64,000 bases of DNA from an uncultured Bacteroidales bacterium (GCA_937877455.1 CALFIU010000177.1:65503-129502), one strand, 5' to 3'; positions 52,248-61,690 are shown, numbered from the stretch's first letter. Notes: generated from the letters alone by a model not told the origin. Made by a program: numbers and translations.

Positions 52248-54212
52248 ATGGAAGAAAATCATCACCATGAGGCGAACGATTTTACAGATTATAACGAGGC
52301 AGTAACAGCCTATCGTAAAACGTTTGCGAGCAAAGCCGATGTTGTAGCTCAAACTCCCGACCCAGCCATAAGGGATATGGTAGAATATTTTTCGCAAAGA
52401 GGAATAGAAACCATTTGGGATAGGTTTGATAAACAAAAACCGCATTGTAACTTTGGTCTTGCGGGTATTTGTTGCAAAAACTGCAGCATGGGTCCATGTA
52501 GAATAACCAAAAAAGCAACAAAAGGAACTTGTGGCGCAGATGCCGATTTAATTGTTGCACGAAACTTGTTAAGAGCAGTGGCAGCAGGAACATCGTCGCA
52601 TGGATGGCGTGGTAGAGAATCGATGCTTGCACTAAAAGCAGCAGCCGAGGGTCGTTTGAATTTACCAATTGAGGGAGAAGGAAAAATTAGAGCAACAGCC
52701 AAGGGATTTGGTATAAATGCCGATGGCAAAACGTTGAATCAATTGGCTTCGGAAGTGGCAGACAAGTTGCTTGAAGACCTATCCAGAACCTTGCCAGATA
52801 AGCACAATGCTATTTATAATTTTGCGCCCAAGGAACGTGTAAAACGTTGGGAACAACTTGGTATTATGCCTATTGGAACTATGCATGAGGTGTTCGACTG
52901 TCTTCATAGGTCAACAACAGGTACAGATGGAGATTGGAAAAATACAATGAAACAACTCGAACGCACGGGACTTGCTTTTGCTTGGGGAAGTTGTTTTGGT
53001 ACTGCTACTGCTCAAGATTGTCTTTTTGGACTTCCACGTCAAAACACTGTAAAAGCTAATCTTGGAGCATTAAAAGATGGTTATGTTAATATAGCTGTTC
53101 ATGGTCATTCGCCAGTTCTTGTAAGCGAGATTGTTAGGCAGGGACGTTCTGAAAAATACATCAATCTTGCAAAGAGTGTCGGCGCGCAAGGAATTCAATT
53201 TTATGGAATTTGTTGTTCTGGGCTATCGGCTATGTATCGTTATGCTGACGTGATACCACTTAGTAATGCTGTAGGAGCAGAACTTGTTTTAGGAACAGGA
53301 GCGTTAGATTTATGGGTGGCAGATGTGCAAGATGTATTTCCTACAATTATGGAAGTAGCCGATTGTGTTAAAACCACCGTTGTTACAACCAACGATGCCG
53401 CAAGATTGCCAGGCTCGGAGTTTTATGGTTACGATCACAATCATTCAAATTTTGACCAAACATCGCAGTTGGCGCAAAAAATTATAGAACGCGCCATCCG
53501 TTCTTTTTCTGAACGTAAAGATATACCGCGACATATTCCACCGTACAGCGTTGATGCAATGACTGGTTATTCAATAGAAAACTTGACAAAAAGTTTTGGT
53601 GGATTGCAAAACTTTTTCGATGCCATTGTTGATGGTAGAATACGTGGTGTAATAAACCTTGTTGGTTGTAATAATCCAAGGCTCGTACATGAAAAACAAA
53701 TTGTGGAAGTGGCGCAAGAACTTGTTAAAAATAACTTTTTTATAATGACCAATGGTTGTGCATCGTTTGCGTTGATAAAAATGGGATTTTGCAATATGCA
53801 AGGCTGGCAGAAAGGTGGCACTACAGCTCGTGAATTTCTTGAACCCAAGGGACTTCCGCCTATTGTTCACATGGGAGAATGTCTCGATAATGCACGTGCA
53901 AACGGTATGTTTAAAACCGTTGCAGAAGGAACAAATAATGCCATTAAGGATATGCCGTTTGCATTTGTTTCGCCAGAGTGGAGCAACGAAAAAGGCATTT
54001 GTGCTGCACTTGGATTTAGGTTGGCGGGCATCGATTCTTATCATTGTGTATATCCGCCTGTTCAAGGCAGTAGAAATGTAGAAAATTACCTCTACAATGG
54101 AGCAAGAGAAAATTGCGGAGGGGTAATGAAAATTAATACCGACGGAAAAAATCTTGCTAAGATGATAATTTCTGATTTGGAAGAAAAACGAAAAAAATTA
54201 GGTTGGAATTAA
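52248..54212 (+). CDS. cooS: Anaerobic Ni-Fe carbon monoxide dehydrogenase, catalytic subunit
   Basis: Interconverts CO and CO2 at the [NiFe4S4] C-cluster; homodimeric and oxygen-sensitive. From ATG 52248 (MEENHHHEANDF) it has 654 residues, a normal CooS length. Cluster ligands are visible: CNFGLAGICCKNCSMGPCRI with a further Cys in KGTCGAD (clusters D and B), and C-cluster ligands in GVINLVGCNNPR, MTNGCASFAL, KMGFCNMQGW and HMGECLDNAR; CCSGLSAMYRYAD also fits. There is no acetyl-CoA synthase, CooF ferredoxin, CooC nickel chaperone or hydrogenase gene in the window. Possible roles are CO detoxification or redox balancing. Its stop overlaps the reading frame of the binding-protein gene that follows. 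Confidence 0.95.
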   Translation: MEENHHHEANDFTDYNEAVTAYRKTFASKADVVAQTPDPAIRDMVEYFSQRGIETIWDRFDKQKPHCNFGLAGICCKNCSMGPCRITKKATKGTCGADADLIVARNLLRAVAAGTSSHGWRGRESMLALKAAAEGRLNLPIEGEGKIRATAKGFGINADGKTLNQLASEVADKLLEDLSRTLPDKHNAIYNFAPKERVKRWEQLGIMPIGTMHEVFDCLHRSTTGTDGDWKNTMKQLERTGLAFAWGSCFGTATAQDCLFGLPRQNTVKANLGALKDGYVNIAVHGHSPVLVSEIVRQGRSEKYINLAKSVGAQGIQFYGICCSGLSAMYRYADVIPLSNAVGAELVLGTGALDLWVADVQDVFPTIMEVADCVKTTVVTTNDAARLPGSEFYGYDHNHSNFDQTSQLAQKIIERAIRSFSERKDIPRHIPPYSVDAMTGYSIENLTKSFGGLQNFFDAIVDGRIRGVINLVGCNNPRLVHEKQIVEVAQELVKNNFFIMTNGCASFALIKMGFCNMQGWQKGGTTAREFLEPKGLPPIVHMGECLDNARANGMFKTVAEGTNNAIKDMPFAFVSPEWSNEKGICAALGFRLAGIDSYHCVYPPVQGSRNVENYLYNGARENCGGVMKINTDGKNLAKMIISDLEEKRKKLGWN

Positions 54213-54226
54213 AATTAAACAAAGAC

Positions 54227-55156
54227 ATGAAATCTATTTATACAATAATATCTGTTTCTATAATTTTTATGTTGTTTGGATGTGGAAGTGCCACTCAAAA
54301 CAGCAGCAACGAAAAAACATTAAAAATTGCTTATATACCAATTACTCATGCACTACCGTTATTTGCAGCTATTGAGTTGGACGATAGCGAACGAGAAAAT
54401 AAAAATGTAGAACTTGTAAAATTTTCGTCGTGGCCAGAGTTGGTGGAAGCCTTAAATGCAGGAAAAGTTGACGGAGCTTCTATTCTTGTGCAATTGGCAT
54501 TAAAATCTAAGGTTGCGGGACATCCTCTTAAGGCTGTTGCACTTGGACATAGAGATGGCAATGTTGTGGTGGCAAAACCCGAAATCGAAGGACCAGAACA
54601 ATTGACTGGTAAGACTATAGCCATTCCGCATCGTATGTCGTCGCACAACATTTTGCTACAACAAGTATTAAAAAACAGAGGAATAGATCCTTCGCAAGTT
54701 AAAATAACAGAACTTCCTCCACCTGAAATGCCCGCTGCTATTGCCACAAATCAAATACAGGCTTATGTAGTAGCAGAGCCTTTTGGTGCAAAAAGCGTTG
54801 TGGCTGGTCATAGTCATGTACTTAGCCAAAGTAGCGATATTTGGGAAAATTCCATTTGTTGTGCTTTGGTTGTAAATACTAAGGCTATTGAAGATAAACA
54901 ACAAGAAATTAAGTCTTTTGTTAACGATTATATTAAGGCAGGAAATCAACTTGATACCAAAGGTCAGGCTACCATTAATCTTGCTGAAAAATATCTAAAA
55001 GTAAAACCAGAGGTTTTAAAACAAAGCCTTGAGTGGATTAATTATCAAAACCTTAGTATTTCGCAACAAGATTATAACTTGTTGGTTGAAAAAATCAAAG
55101 AGTTTGGTATTTTGGATAATCCTCCAGCTTACAACGATTTTGTTTTAAACTATTAA
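54227..55156 (+). CDS. ABC importer substrate-binding lipoprotein, NitT/TauT type
   Basis: Periplasmic binding protein of the SsuA/NrtA/ThiY class, 309 residues from ATG 54227. Lipoprotein signal: IIFMLFGCGSATQ, with the lipidated Cys about residue 19. The fold is typical: IAYIPITHALPLFAAIELDD, WPELVEALNAGKVDGASI, VALGHRDGNVVVAKPEIEGP, LTGKTIAIPHRMSSHNILLQ and AYVVAEPFGAKSVVAG. The ligand could be an anion (nitrate, sulfonate, bicarbonate), a pyrimidine or another small compound; it cannot be read from sequence. It starts 14 bases after cooS, so it is in the same operon, which is unusual for CODH. Confidence 0.9.
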   Translation: MKSIYTIISVSIIFMLFGCGSATQNSSNEKTLKIAYIPITHALPLFAAIELDDSERENKNVELVKFSSWPELVEALNAGKVDGASILVQLALKSKVAGHPLKAVALGHRDGNVVVAKPEIEGPEQLTGKTIAIPHRMSSHNILLQQVLKNRGIDPSQVKITELPPPEMPAAIATNQIQAYVVAEPFGAKSVVAGHSHVLSQSSDIWENSICCALVVNTKAIEDKQQEIKSFVNDYIKAGNQLDTKGQATINLAEKYLKVKPEVLKQSLEWINYQNLSISQQDYNLLVEKIKEFGILDNPPAYNDFVLNY

Positions 55157-55167
55157 TCATTTTGTAT

Positions 55168-55923
55168 ATGAAAAAAATTATATATCCATTGATAGGATTA
55201 GTAGGATTTGTGGCTATTTGGCAGATAGTTGTAAGCCTTGGTTTTTGGGAAGAAAACCTTCTACCCGGACCAATTTCGGTGGTTAAGGCTATAGGACGGC
55301 TTACAGCAGAGGGAGTTTTGATTCCTGATATAATTGTTAGCCTAAAACGCTTTGTCATTGGATATTTTGTGGCACTTGTTGCCGCTTTGCCACTTGGTTT
55401 GCTTTTGGGATGGTTTTCTACTGCATTGAAAATATCAAACTCGGTATTGCAAATATTGCGTCCCATTTCGCCAATGGCTTGGTTTCCATTTGTTGTTTTA
55501 TGGTTTGGTATTGGAGATGCACCAGCTGTGGCTATTATTGCCATTGCCGCGTTTTTCCCTGTGCTATTTTCTACCATATCGGCCATAGGAAAAATAGACG
55601 AAACTTATCTTAAAGTAGCGCAGAATTTTGAAATGCCTCAGTTTCAGTTTTTTTACAAAATGGCCATTCCTCTTGCGTTTCCTTATATTATGGTTGGTGT
55701 ACATTTGGCAATTGGAACGGCTTGGATTTTCCTTGTGGCAGGAGAAATGGTTGGTGCGCAATCTGGACTTGGCTATCTTATTATTGATGGTCGCAATAAC
55801 ATTGACATGGAAGCTGTTATGGCTGGAATTGTAGTTATTGGTTTGATTGGTTGGGCTATCGATTGTTTGATGTCGTTGTTTGAAAAAGCGGTTTATTCGC
55901 GATGGGGTATTAATACAAAGTAA
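55168..55923 (+). CDS. ABC importer permease, NitT/TauT type
   Basis: Membrane subunit with about six helices (251 residues from ATG 55168; a TTG two codons upstream is less likely). Family features are the N-terminal ENLLPGPISVVKAIGRL segment, VIVSLKRFVIGYFVALVAALPLGLLLGW, and the ATPase-contacting EAA-like loop around AAFFPVLFSTISAIGKIDETYLKVAQNFEM. It ends 8 bases before the ATPase gene, completing the importer with the lipoprotein gene upstream. Confidence 0.93.
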   Translation: MKKIIYPLIGLVGFVAIWQIVVSLGFWEENLLPGPISVVKAIGRLTAEGVLIPDIIVSLKRFVIGYFVALVAALPLGLLLGWFSTALKISNSVLQILRPISPMAWFPFVVLWFGIGDAPAVAIIAIAAFFPVLFSTISAIGKIDETYLKVAQNFEMPQFQFFYKMAIPLAFPYIMVGVHLAIGTAWIFLVAGEMVGAQSGLGYLIIDGRNNIDMEAVMAGIVVIGLIGWAIDCLMSLFEKAVYSRWGINTK

Positions 55924-55931
55924 TAGTAGAA

Positions 55932-56708
55932 ATGATTGAAGTTAAGCATATTACCAAACATTTTAATTCTAACGGAAAACTTGTTCGCGCCATAGAGGAC
56001 ATTTCTTTTGATGTTAAAAAAGGAGAAATTGTATCTTTTTTGGGAGGTAGCGGTTGCGGAAAAACCACATTGCTAAACCTTTTGGCTGGTTTTTTGAAAG
56101 CCGATGATGGTTATGTTTCTATCAATGGTAATAAAATTGAAAAACCATCCGCAAAATACCAAACAATTTTTCAGAATTACGCATTGTTGCCATGGCGCAA
56201 TGTGGCTGATAATGTGGCTTTGGCGTTGGAAACAAAAAAAGAGAAAGTTTCAAAAACCGAACGTTACAAAGCTGTTTTGAAATATATAAAAATGGTAGGT
56301 CTCGATGGGTTTGCAAAGTCTTTTCCTGCCCAACTTTCTGGCGGTATGAAACAGCGTGTTGCGCTTGCACGTGCGCTTGTCACAGATCCTGAAGTATTAT
56401 TTATGGATGAGGCATTTGGCGCACTCGACCCCATTACTAAACGCAATTTGTATCGTCATTTGTTGAGGATTGTTCGCAGCGATAACAAAACTGTTGTAAT
56501 GATTACTCACGATATTGACGAAGCTTTATATTTGAGCGACAGGATTTTTGTAATGCAACCAAATCCCGGAAAAATACAAACAGAAGTTAAAGTTGATCTT
56601 GACGAAGTACGTGATGCATCGTCTGTAAATTTTCTACAATTGCGTGCAAAACTTATCAATGCTCTTAGCATTTCGAGTAGTTTTAGGGATATTGAATACG
56701 TTATTTGA
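55932..56708 (+). CDS. ABC importer ATPase, NitT/TauT type
   Basis: ATP-hydrolysing subunit, 258 residues. Walker A GGSGCGKTTLLN, Q-loop in TIFQNYALLPWRN, signature LSGGMKQRVALARAL, Walker B VLFMDEAFGALD and the H-loop in MITHDIDEALYLSDR are intact. PWR in the Q-loop region and the DDGYVSINGN block are typical of SsuB/TauB/NrtD-like enzymes. Confidence 0.95.
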   Translation: MIEVKHITKHFNSNGKLVRAIEDISFDVKKGEIVSFLGGSGCGKTTLLNLLAGFLKADDGYVSINGNKIEKPSAKYQTIFQNYALLPWRNVADNVALALETKKEKVSKTERYKAVLKYIKMVGLDGFAKSFPAQLSGGMKQRVALARALVTDPEVLFMDEAFGALDPITKRNLYRHLLRIVRSDNKTVVMITHDIDEALYLSDRIFVMQPNPGKIQTEVKVDLDEVRDASSVNFLQLRAKLINALSISSSFRDIEYVI

Positions 56709-56756
56709 TATTTAATAATAGTTTAATTGTCAAATTAAAAAAAAAATATATTTATC

Positions 56757-57248
56757 ATGACTTACGAATTATCGTTGAAAAACGCAAAAACATATTTTAT
56801 TGCAACAATTTTTGTAATTGGAAACATTCTATTGCCACAATTGTGTCATCTTGTGCCAAAAGGTGGTTTAATTTTTTTGCCAATTTATTTTTTTACGCTT
56901 ATTGGAGCGTATAAATACGGATTATCCGTTGGGTTGTTAACAGCTTTTTTATCGCCAATAACAAATCATCTTTTGTTTGGTATGCCACCATCGGAAGCAT
57001 TGGTGGCTATACTTATAAAATCAAGTTTTTTAGCGTTATCGGCATCGTGGATGGCTACAAAGTTTAAAGGTGTTTCGCTTTGGGGAGTTGTTTTGGCAGT
57101 TGTGGGCTATCAAATTTGCGGTGGCGTTTATGAACTTGTTTTCAAGGGATTGGATAGTGCAATTCAAGATTTTGTTATTGGTTGGCCTGGTATTGTTATT
57201 CAAATATTTGGTGGCTTTTTGGTTTTAAAATCAATTGAAAAACTTTAG
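56757..57248 (+). CDS. Small membrane protein, ECF-transporter S-component-like
   Basis: 163 residues, about five or six hydrophobic helices (for example FIATIFVIGNILLPQ, LIFLPIYFFTLIGAYKYG, LSVGLLTAFLSPITNHLLFG and WGVVLAVVGYQICGGVYELV). The pattern of GAYKYGLSVGLLTAFLSPITNHLLFG resembles substrate-binding S components of ECF transporters. No dedicated ECF A/A'/T genes lie beside it; the neighbouring ABC importer has its own permease, so it would have to use a shared ECF module elsewhere. It begins 48 bases after the ATPase gene and ends 3 bases before the methyltransferase gene. Confidence 0.7.
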   Translation: MTYELSLKNAKTYFIATIFVIGNILLPQLCHLVPKGGLIFLPIYFFTLIGAYKYGLSVGLLTAFLSPITNHLLFGMPPSEALVAILIKSSFLALSASWMATKFKGVSLWGVVLAVVGYQICGGVYELVFKGLDSAIQDFVIGWPGIVIQIFGGFLVLKSIEKL

Positions 57249-57251
57249 CCT

Positions 57252-57821
57252 ATGGACAATATTATTGAATTTTTTAATCAAAAGGCTGCCACATGGGATA
57301 AAAATATTCCGCAAAATGGAGAACGCATAAATTATTTGCTATCGCTTTTGGATTTATCTGATGGCGATAGCCTTTTGGATGTAGGTTGTGGTACTGGAAT
57401 TTTGGAAAATTTTTTACCAGAATATATAAAGACTATAGCGATTGATTTTTCGCCAGAGATGGTAAAAATTGCAAAGAATAAATTTCCAAATAAGGATATT
57501 CGTGTAGAGGATTTTTTGCAACTCAATACAGAGAAAAAATTCGACAAAATAATAATGTACAATATTTTCCCCCATTTTTTACAACCTTATAAAGCATTTT
57601 GCAAGGCATACGAGTTGCTTAATCCCAATGGTATGTTGCTAATTTGCCACGGCGAAGGACGGCAAACAATCAACGGTAGGCACAATGCCATTCACAACAA
57701 CATTTCTATAGGGCTTTTACCTACTGACGAATTGCAACAATGGATGTTACCATATTTTGAGATTGTTTTAACCGAAGATGCAGAAAACTATTTTGCTTTG
57801 TTAGGGCGTAAACGTGGGTAA
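57252..57821 (+). CDS. Class I SAM-dependent methyltransferase
   Basis: 189 residues with the Rossmann AdoMet motif LLDVGCGTGILENFLPE, motif II TIAIDFSPEMVKIAKNKFP and motif III-like FDKIIMYNIFPHF. This is the general small-molecule methyltransferase fold (UbiE/Methyltransf_11-like); the substrate is not deducible. Its start lies 3 bases after the ECF S-like gene, indicating translational coupling, so it is the last gene of the group beginning at cooS. Confidence 0.85.
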   Translation: MDNIIEFFNQKAATWDKNIPQNGERINYLLSLLDLSDGDSLLDVGCGTGILENFLPEYIKTIAIDFSPEMVKIAKNKFPNKDIRVEDFLQLNTEKKFDKIIMYNIFPHFLQPYKAFCKAYELLNPNGMLLICHGEGRQTINGRHNAIHNNISIGLLPTDELQQWMLPYFEIVLTEDAENYFALLGRKRG

Positions 57822-57829
57822 TTTGTAGC

Positions 57830-57901
57830 ACGTCAGTTTCATTTGAATAGGCGGACCTGCGTGTCCGCCCTCAATATCGCAGATTCAAATGAAATTGACG
57901 T
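57830..57901. repeat. 72-bp palindromic element with a probable target duplication
   Basis: ACGTCAGTTTCATTTGAAT (57830-57848) and the inverse repeat at 57883-57901 match at 18 of 19 bases. Between them is a second hairpin, AGGCGGAC with GTCCGCCCT. The unit is flanked by a direct repeat of AATTTGTAG (57820-57828 and 57903-57911). This is the layout of a MITE or REP-like element inserted with a 9-bp duplication. It could also act as a transcription terminator for the preceding operon. Confidence 0.6.
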
Positions 57902-57926
57902 AAATTTGTAGTAAAAAACGTTTAAA

Positions 57927-57959
57927 TTTGATTTAAAATTTCCAAAAATTATAATTTTG
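57927..57959 (+). promoter_or_regulatory. Promoter of the heterodimeric ABC exporter
   Basis: TTTG (57927-57930), 21 bases, then TAATTTTG (57952-57959). The expected start near 57966 leaves a leader of about 28 bases before the TTG start at 57994, supporting that start. Confidence 0.6.
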
Positions 57960-57993
57960 CAGTTAAAATCATAAAATTATTAATTTAGGAAAA

Positions 57994-59751
57994 TTGAAAG
58001 ACAAAAAGAAATTATCAAATTTGAGGACGATATTGCAATTTTTAAAACCACATTGGTTTTTAACTCTTTTTGCTCCGTTATGTGTTCTTTTGGAAGTATG
58101 GGCAGAGCTTGAGCAACCCGGGCTTATGGCGAAGATTGTTGATGACGGTATTTTAGGAAACAATCCAGAATGTATAAAGCCGCTTGGTATCAAGATGGTT
58201 GCAATATTACTTATTGGTGTTGCTGGTGGTATAATGAGTATTTACGCAGCGGGTAAAGTTTCTTACCAATTTGGAGCGGCAATGCGTACCAAAATGTTTG
58301 AAAAAATACAACATTTTTCATTCTATAACATTGATAGACTTCAAGTAGGGTCGCTTATTACGCGTATGGGCGATGATATTAATCGCGTTCAAGGTGTTGT
58401 GCAGGCTTCGATGCGATTGTTGTTTCGTGCTCCTTTTATGTTTGTTGGGGCAGTGGTTATGGTGCTAACACTTAATGTTAATCTTAGTGTTGTTTTGCTT
58501 TTCCTTATGGCGGCATCAATGTGTGTGGTTGTTTTTATAATGAAAAAAACATTACCATTATTCATAGAACAACAAAAAAAACGCGATGGTTTTACGTCAT
58601 TAGTCCAAGAAATACTTGCAGGTGTTAGAGTAACCAAGGCATACGTAAGAGAAGAACACGAAAGACAACGTTTTGAACAAGCTAATCTCGATTTAAAGGA
58701 AAGTACGCTTCATGTTAGCAAAATAATGTCAGCAATGATGCCTGTGGTATCGTTTGCTCTCAATGTTGGAATAATTATCGTTATTTATATTGGAGCCAAG
58801 GAAGTACAGGTTGGCAAAATGCAGATAGGTGGAATAATGGCAAGTATCAATTATCTTGCCCAAATACAAATGGCTCTGATGATGGCCTCGCATGTTATAA
58901 TGTCTATCAGCCAAGCCGAGGCATCAATGAACCGCATCAATGAGGTTTTGGAAACACCAGTAGAAACGGGTAATGATAGTGGTGATGATTTTATTAACGG
59001 CGACCTTGAATTTAAAAATGTTTCGTTTGGTTACAAAGACGCTCTAAAAGAAAACGAAAACCTTGCTTTACAACTCGAAAACATAAGTTTTTCTATTCAA
59101 AAAGGTGGAACTTTGGCAATAATGGGCGAAACAGGAGCTGGAAAATCTACGCTTGTAAACCTTATTCCACGTTTCTATGATGTTGACAGCGGAAGTATAA
59201 CCATTGCAGGTAAAGATATTAAATCGTTAAATAGAACACAATTGCAAAAACATGTTGGCATTGTTTTACAACATACGCTTTTGTTTTCGGGTAGCATTGC
59301 CGACAATTTGAAAATAGGCAACGATAATGCCACCGAAATTCAGATGATGGAAGTATGTCGTCAAGTACAAATGGAGGATTATGTAAATAGTTTCCCCGAA
59401 AAACTTGAACATCGTATAGAACAAGAAGCAACAAACCTTTCTGGTGGACAAAAGCAACGTTTTAGCATTGCACGAACCTTGCTTGCAAAACCTGATATTT
59501 TAATCCTTGACGATAGTTTTTGTGCTTTGGATTTATTAACAGAATCTAAGGTAAAACAAGCATTACATAAACTTAATTGTACAAAAATAATAATTGCGCA
59601 GCGGATTTCGAGTGTGGTAAATGCCGACAAAATACTTTTGCTTGGAGCAGGAAAAGTAATAGATTGTGGTTCGCATAATGAGTTGATGCGGCGTTGTTCT
59701 CTATATAAAGAAATTTACAAATCTCAAACAGGAAAGGAGGATACGTTATGA
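57994..59751 (+). CDS. ABC exporter subunit with a degenerate catalytic site
   Basis: Half-transporter with a six-helix type I exporter membrane domain and an ATPase domain (585 residues). It starts at TTG 57994 (MKDKKKLSNLR): no ATG lies nearby, AGGA precedes it, and the promoter spacing fits. Walker A GETGAGKSTLVN and signature LSGGQKQRFSIA are good, but the catalytic glutamate after Walker B is Asp (ILILDDSFCALD), as in the degenerate subunit of TM287/288-type heterodimers. The partner gene starts inside its stop (ATGA overlap), so the two are translated together. Substrate unknown, probably a lipid or drug. Confidence 0.9.
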   Translation: MKDKKKLSNLRTILQFLKPHWFLTLFAPLCVLLEVWAELEQPGLMAKIVDDGILGNNPECIKPLGIKMVAILLIGVAGGIMSIYAAGKVSYQFGAAMRTKMFEKIQHFSFYNIDRLQVGSLITRMGDDINRVQGVVQASMRLLFRAPFMFVGAVVMVLTLNVNLSVVLLFLMAASMCVVVFIMKKTLPLFIEQQKKRDGFTSLVQEILAGVRVTKAYVREEHERQRFEQANLDLKESTLHVSKIMSAMMPVVSFALNVGIIIVIYIGAKEVQVGKMQIGGIMASINYLAQIQMALMMASHVIMSISQAEASMNRINEVLETPVETGNDSGDDFINGDLEFKNVSFGYKDALKENENLALQLENISFSIQKGGTLAIMGETGAGKSTLVNLIPRFYDVDSGSITIAGKDIKSLNRTQLQKHVGIVLQHTLLFSGSIADNLKIGNDNATEIQMMEVCRQVQMEDYVNSFPEKLEHRIEQEATNLSGGQKQRFSIARTLLAKPDILILDDSFCALDLLTESKVKQALHKLNCTKIIIAQRISSVVNADKILLLGAGKVIDCGSHNELMRRCSLYKEIYKSQTGKEDTL

Positions 59752-61565
59752 AAAATCCAATGCAGCCACGCCGTAACGACGGACCAATGGGTATAAATGC
59801 TCCACATGAAAAAGCGTCTGACAGAAAAGCTGTTTTTTTGCGTTTGCTTCCGTATTGGGCAGAACATAAAGGGTTGATGTTTTTAATGTTGCTATGTGCA
59901 TTGGCAACAACAGCCAGTTCTTTGGTAACGCCTTGGCTTATTGGTAGGGCAATAGATAGTTGCATACATCTTAGCCAACAAACAACCGTAGATTTTGTGC
60001 TTTTGGTTAAGTATCTTATAGTTTTGGCTTTAATTTATATAGCAAGTTCGGCAGCAAACTGGGCGCAAGAATACGGAATGGTGTATGTTTCTCAACGCAT
60101 AGTAAATAAACTACGCAGCCAAATGATGGAACACATGCAAAACCTTGATTTAAAGTATCATGACACTAATTCTCGTGGCGATATAATGAGTAGATTTCTC
60201 AACGATACAGAACTTATGAAAGACGGATTGGGGCAAACACTTATACAATGTGTAACCACAATTGTTTCGATGGTTGGAATGATTGTAACAATGTGTGCGC
60301 TTAATCTAACACTAACTGGTCTTATATGTATGAGTATTCCATTGGTAATATTTCTTAGTAGGTTTATAATTGCGAGGTCGCGAAAATATTTTGCAGCACA
60401 ACAAACAGCGTTGGGAAATCTTAATAGTGTAATAGAAGAAAGTATCAATGGAATAAAAGTTATTCGCAGTTTTGGAAGAGAAGACAAGCAACAAGAATTT
60501 TTTGATGAAATAAACAACAAATTAAAGGTGGCGGGTACGCGTGCGCAAATTAATAGTGGACTTATGATGCCGTTGCTTAGGGTTTTGGACAACCTAACTT
60601 ACATACTTGTAGCAGTTGTTGGCGGTTCAATGGCTCTTGAGGGGATACTTACCATTGGTGTTATTCAAACCTTTTTGTTATATACTCGCCATTTTTTACG
60701 TCCTGTAAATCAAATAGCATCGCAAATAAATGGAGTGCAGTCGGCTTTTGCTGGCGCAGAACGTGTTTTTGCTATGCTTGATCAAAAACCATCTATTACC
60801 GATAGTCAAGATGCTGTTTCTATTAGCAAAGTACAAGGTCTAATTGAATTTAAAAACGTGATTTTTGGTTACAACTCACAAAAACCTATTCTAAAAGACA
60901 TCTCATTTACAGCACGTCCAGGAGAGGTTGTTGCAATTGTAGGAAGTACTGGTGCTGGCAAAACTACGCTTATGAATCTTTTAACGAGGTTTTATGATGT
61001 TGATAGTGGAAGTATTTTGCTCGATGGTACAGATATTCGCAAAATAAAAATTTCTAATCTTAGAAATTCTCTTGGTATAGTTTTGCAAGACCCTGTGTTA
61101 TTTAGTGGAACGATAGAAAAAAATATTGCATACGGACGACCATCTGCCACGTTAGACATGGTAAAAAATGCCGCTGGACTTGCAAAAGCAGATGTTTTTA
61201 TTGATAGGTTGCCACAAAAATACCAAACAGAACTTGTGCGTCAGGGCGAAAATATTAGTAACGGGCAACGTCAATTGCTTACGATAGCGCGTGCAATACT
61301 TTCCGATGCTCCAATTCTTATTTTCGATGAGGCTACAAGCAACATTGATACCCATACGGAAATACTTATTCAAAAGGCAATCAATAATTTAACTGTTGGA
61401 CGTACATGTTTTATAATTGCTCATCGTCTTAGTACCATACGCAATGCCGACAAAATACTTGTAATAGACAATGGACAAATAGCTGAGCAAGGTAATCACG
61501 ACGAACTTTTGGCTAAACGTGGAAGGTATTATGAAATTTATACGAGTCAGTTTTCTGTAGGATAA
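59748..61565 (+). CDS. ABC exporter subunit, partner with intact Walker B
   Basis: Second half of the heterodimeric exporter, 605 residues. The membrane domain begins near residue 30 (LLPYWAEHKGLMFLMLLCALA). The ATPase domain has Walker A GSTGAGKTTLMN and an intact Walker B with catalytic Glu (ILIFDEATSNID). Its signature reads ISNGQRQLLT rather than LSGGQ, so the degenerate composite site is made of this signature and the partner's DD site, the usual asymmetric design. It overlaps the upstream gene by 4 bases. The first 25 residues (MKNPMQPRRNDGPMGIN) are a hydrophilic extension. Confidence 0.92.
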   Translation: MKNPMQPRRNDGPMGINAPHEKASDRKAVFLRLLPYWAEHKGLMFLMLLCALATTASSLVTPWLIGRAIDSCIHLSQQTTVDFVLLVKYLIVLALIYIASSAANWAQEYGMVYVSQRIVNKLRSQMMEHMQNLDLKYHDTNSRGDIMSRFLNDTELMKDGLGQTLIQCVTTIVSMVGMIVTMCALNLTLTGLICMSIPLVIFLSRFIIARSRKYFAAQQTALGNLNSVIEESINGIKVIRSFGREDKQQEFFDEINNKLKVAGTRAQINSGLMMPLLRVLDNLTYILVAVVGGSMALEGILTIGVIQTFLLYTRHFLRPVNQIASQINGVQSAFAGAERVFAMLDQKPSITDSQDAVSISKVQGLIEFKNVIFGYNSQKPILKDISFTARPGEVVAIVGSTGAGKTTLMNLLTRFYDVDSGSILLDGTDIRKIKISNLRNSLGIVLQDPVLFSGTIEKNIAYGRPSATLDMVKNAAGLAKADVFIDRLPQKYQTELVRQGENISNGQRQLLTIARAILSDAPILIFDEATSNIDTHTEILIQKAINNLTVGRTCFIIAHRLSTIRNADKILVIDNGQIAEQGNHDELLAKRGRYYEIYTSQFSVG

Positions 61566-61615
61566 TGTACGATATAAAAGTTGATTTTTGGAAGTGTCTA
61601 TTAGTTTCCTGAATT

Positions 61616-61684
61616 TTTTTTGCTAACTATGTATCGGACATAAAATCACAAGGCTCAATTATGAAAGAATGTGAGAATGATTAG
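61616..61684 (+). pseudogene. Vestige of an AAA-ATPase gene start
   Basis: The segment around 61616-61670 closely matches 63474-63528, the promoter and start of the AAA ATPase gene: both carry TCGGACATAAAA, AAGGC and an ATG followed by AGAAT. Here the promoter box TAATTTTG is changed to TAACTATG and the frame stops after seven codons (MKECEND). It is either the remains of another copy or a shared recombination sequence. Confidence 0.5.
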
Positions 61685-61690
61685 GAACTC

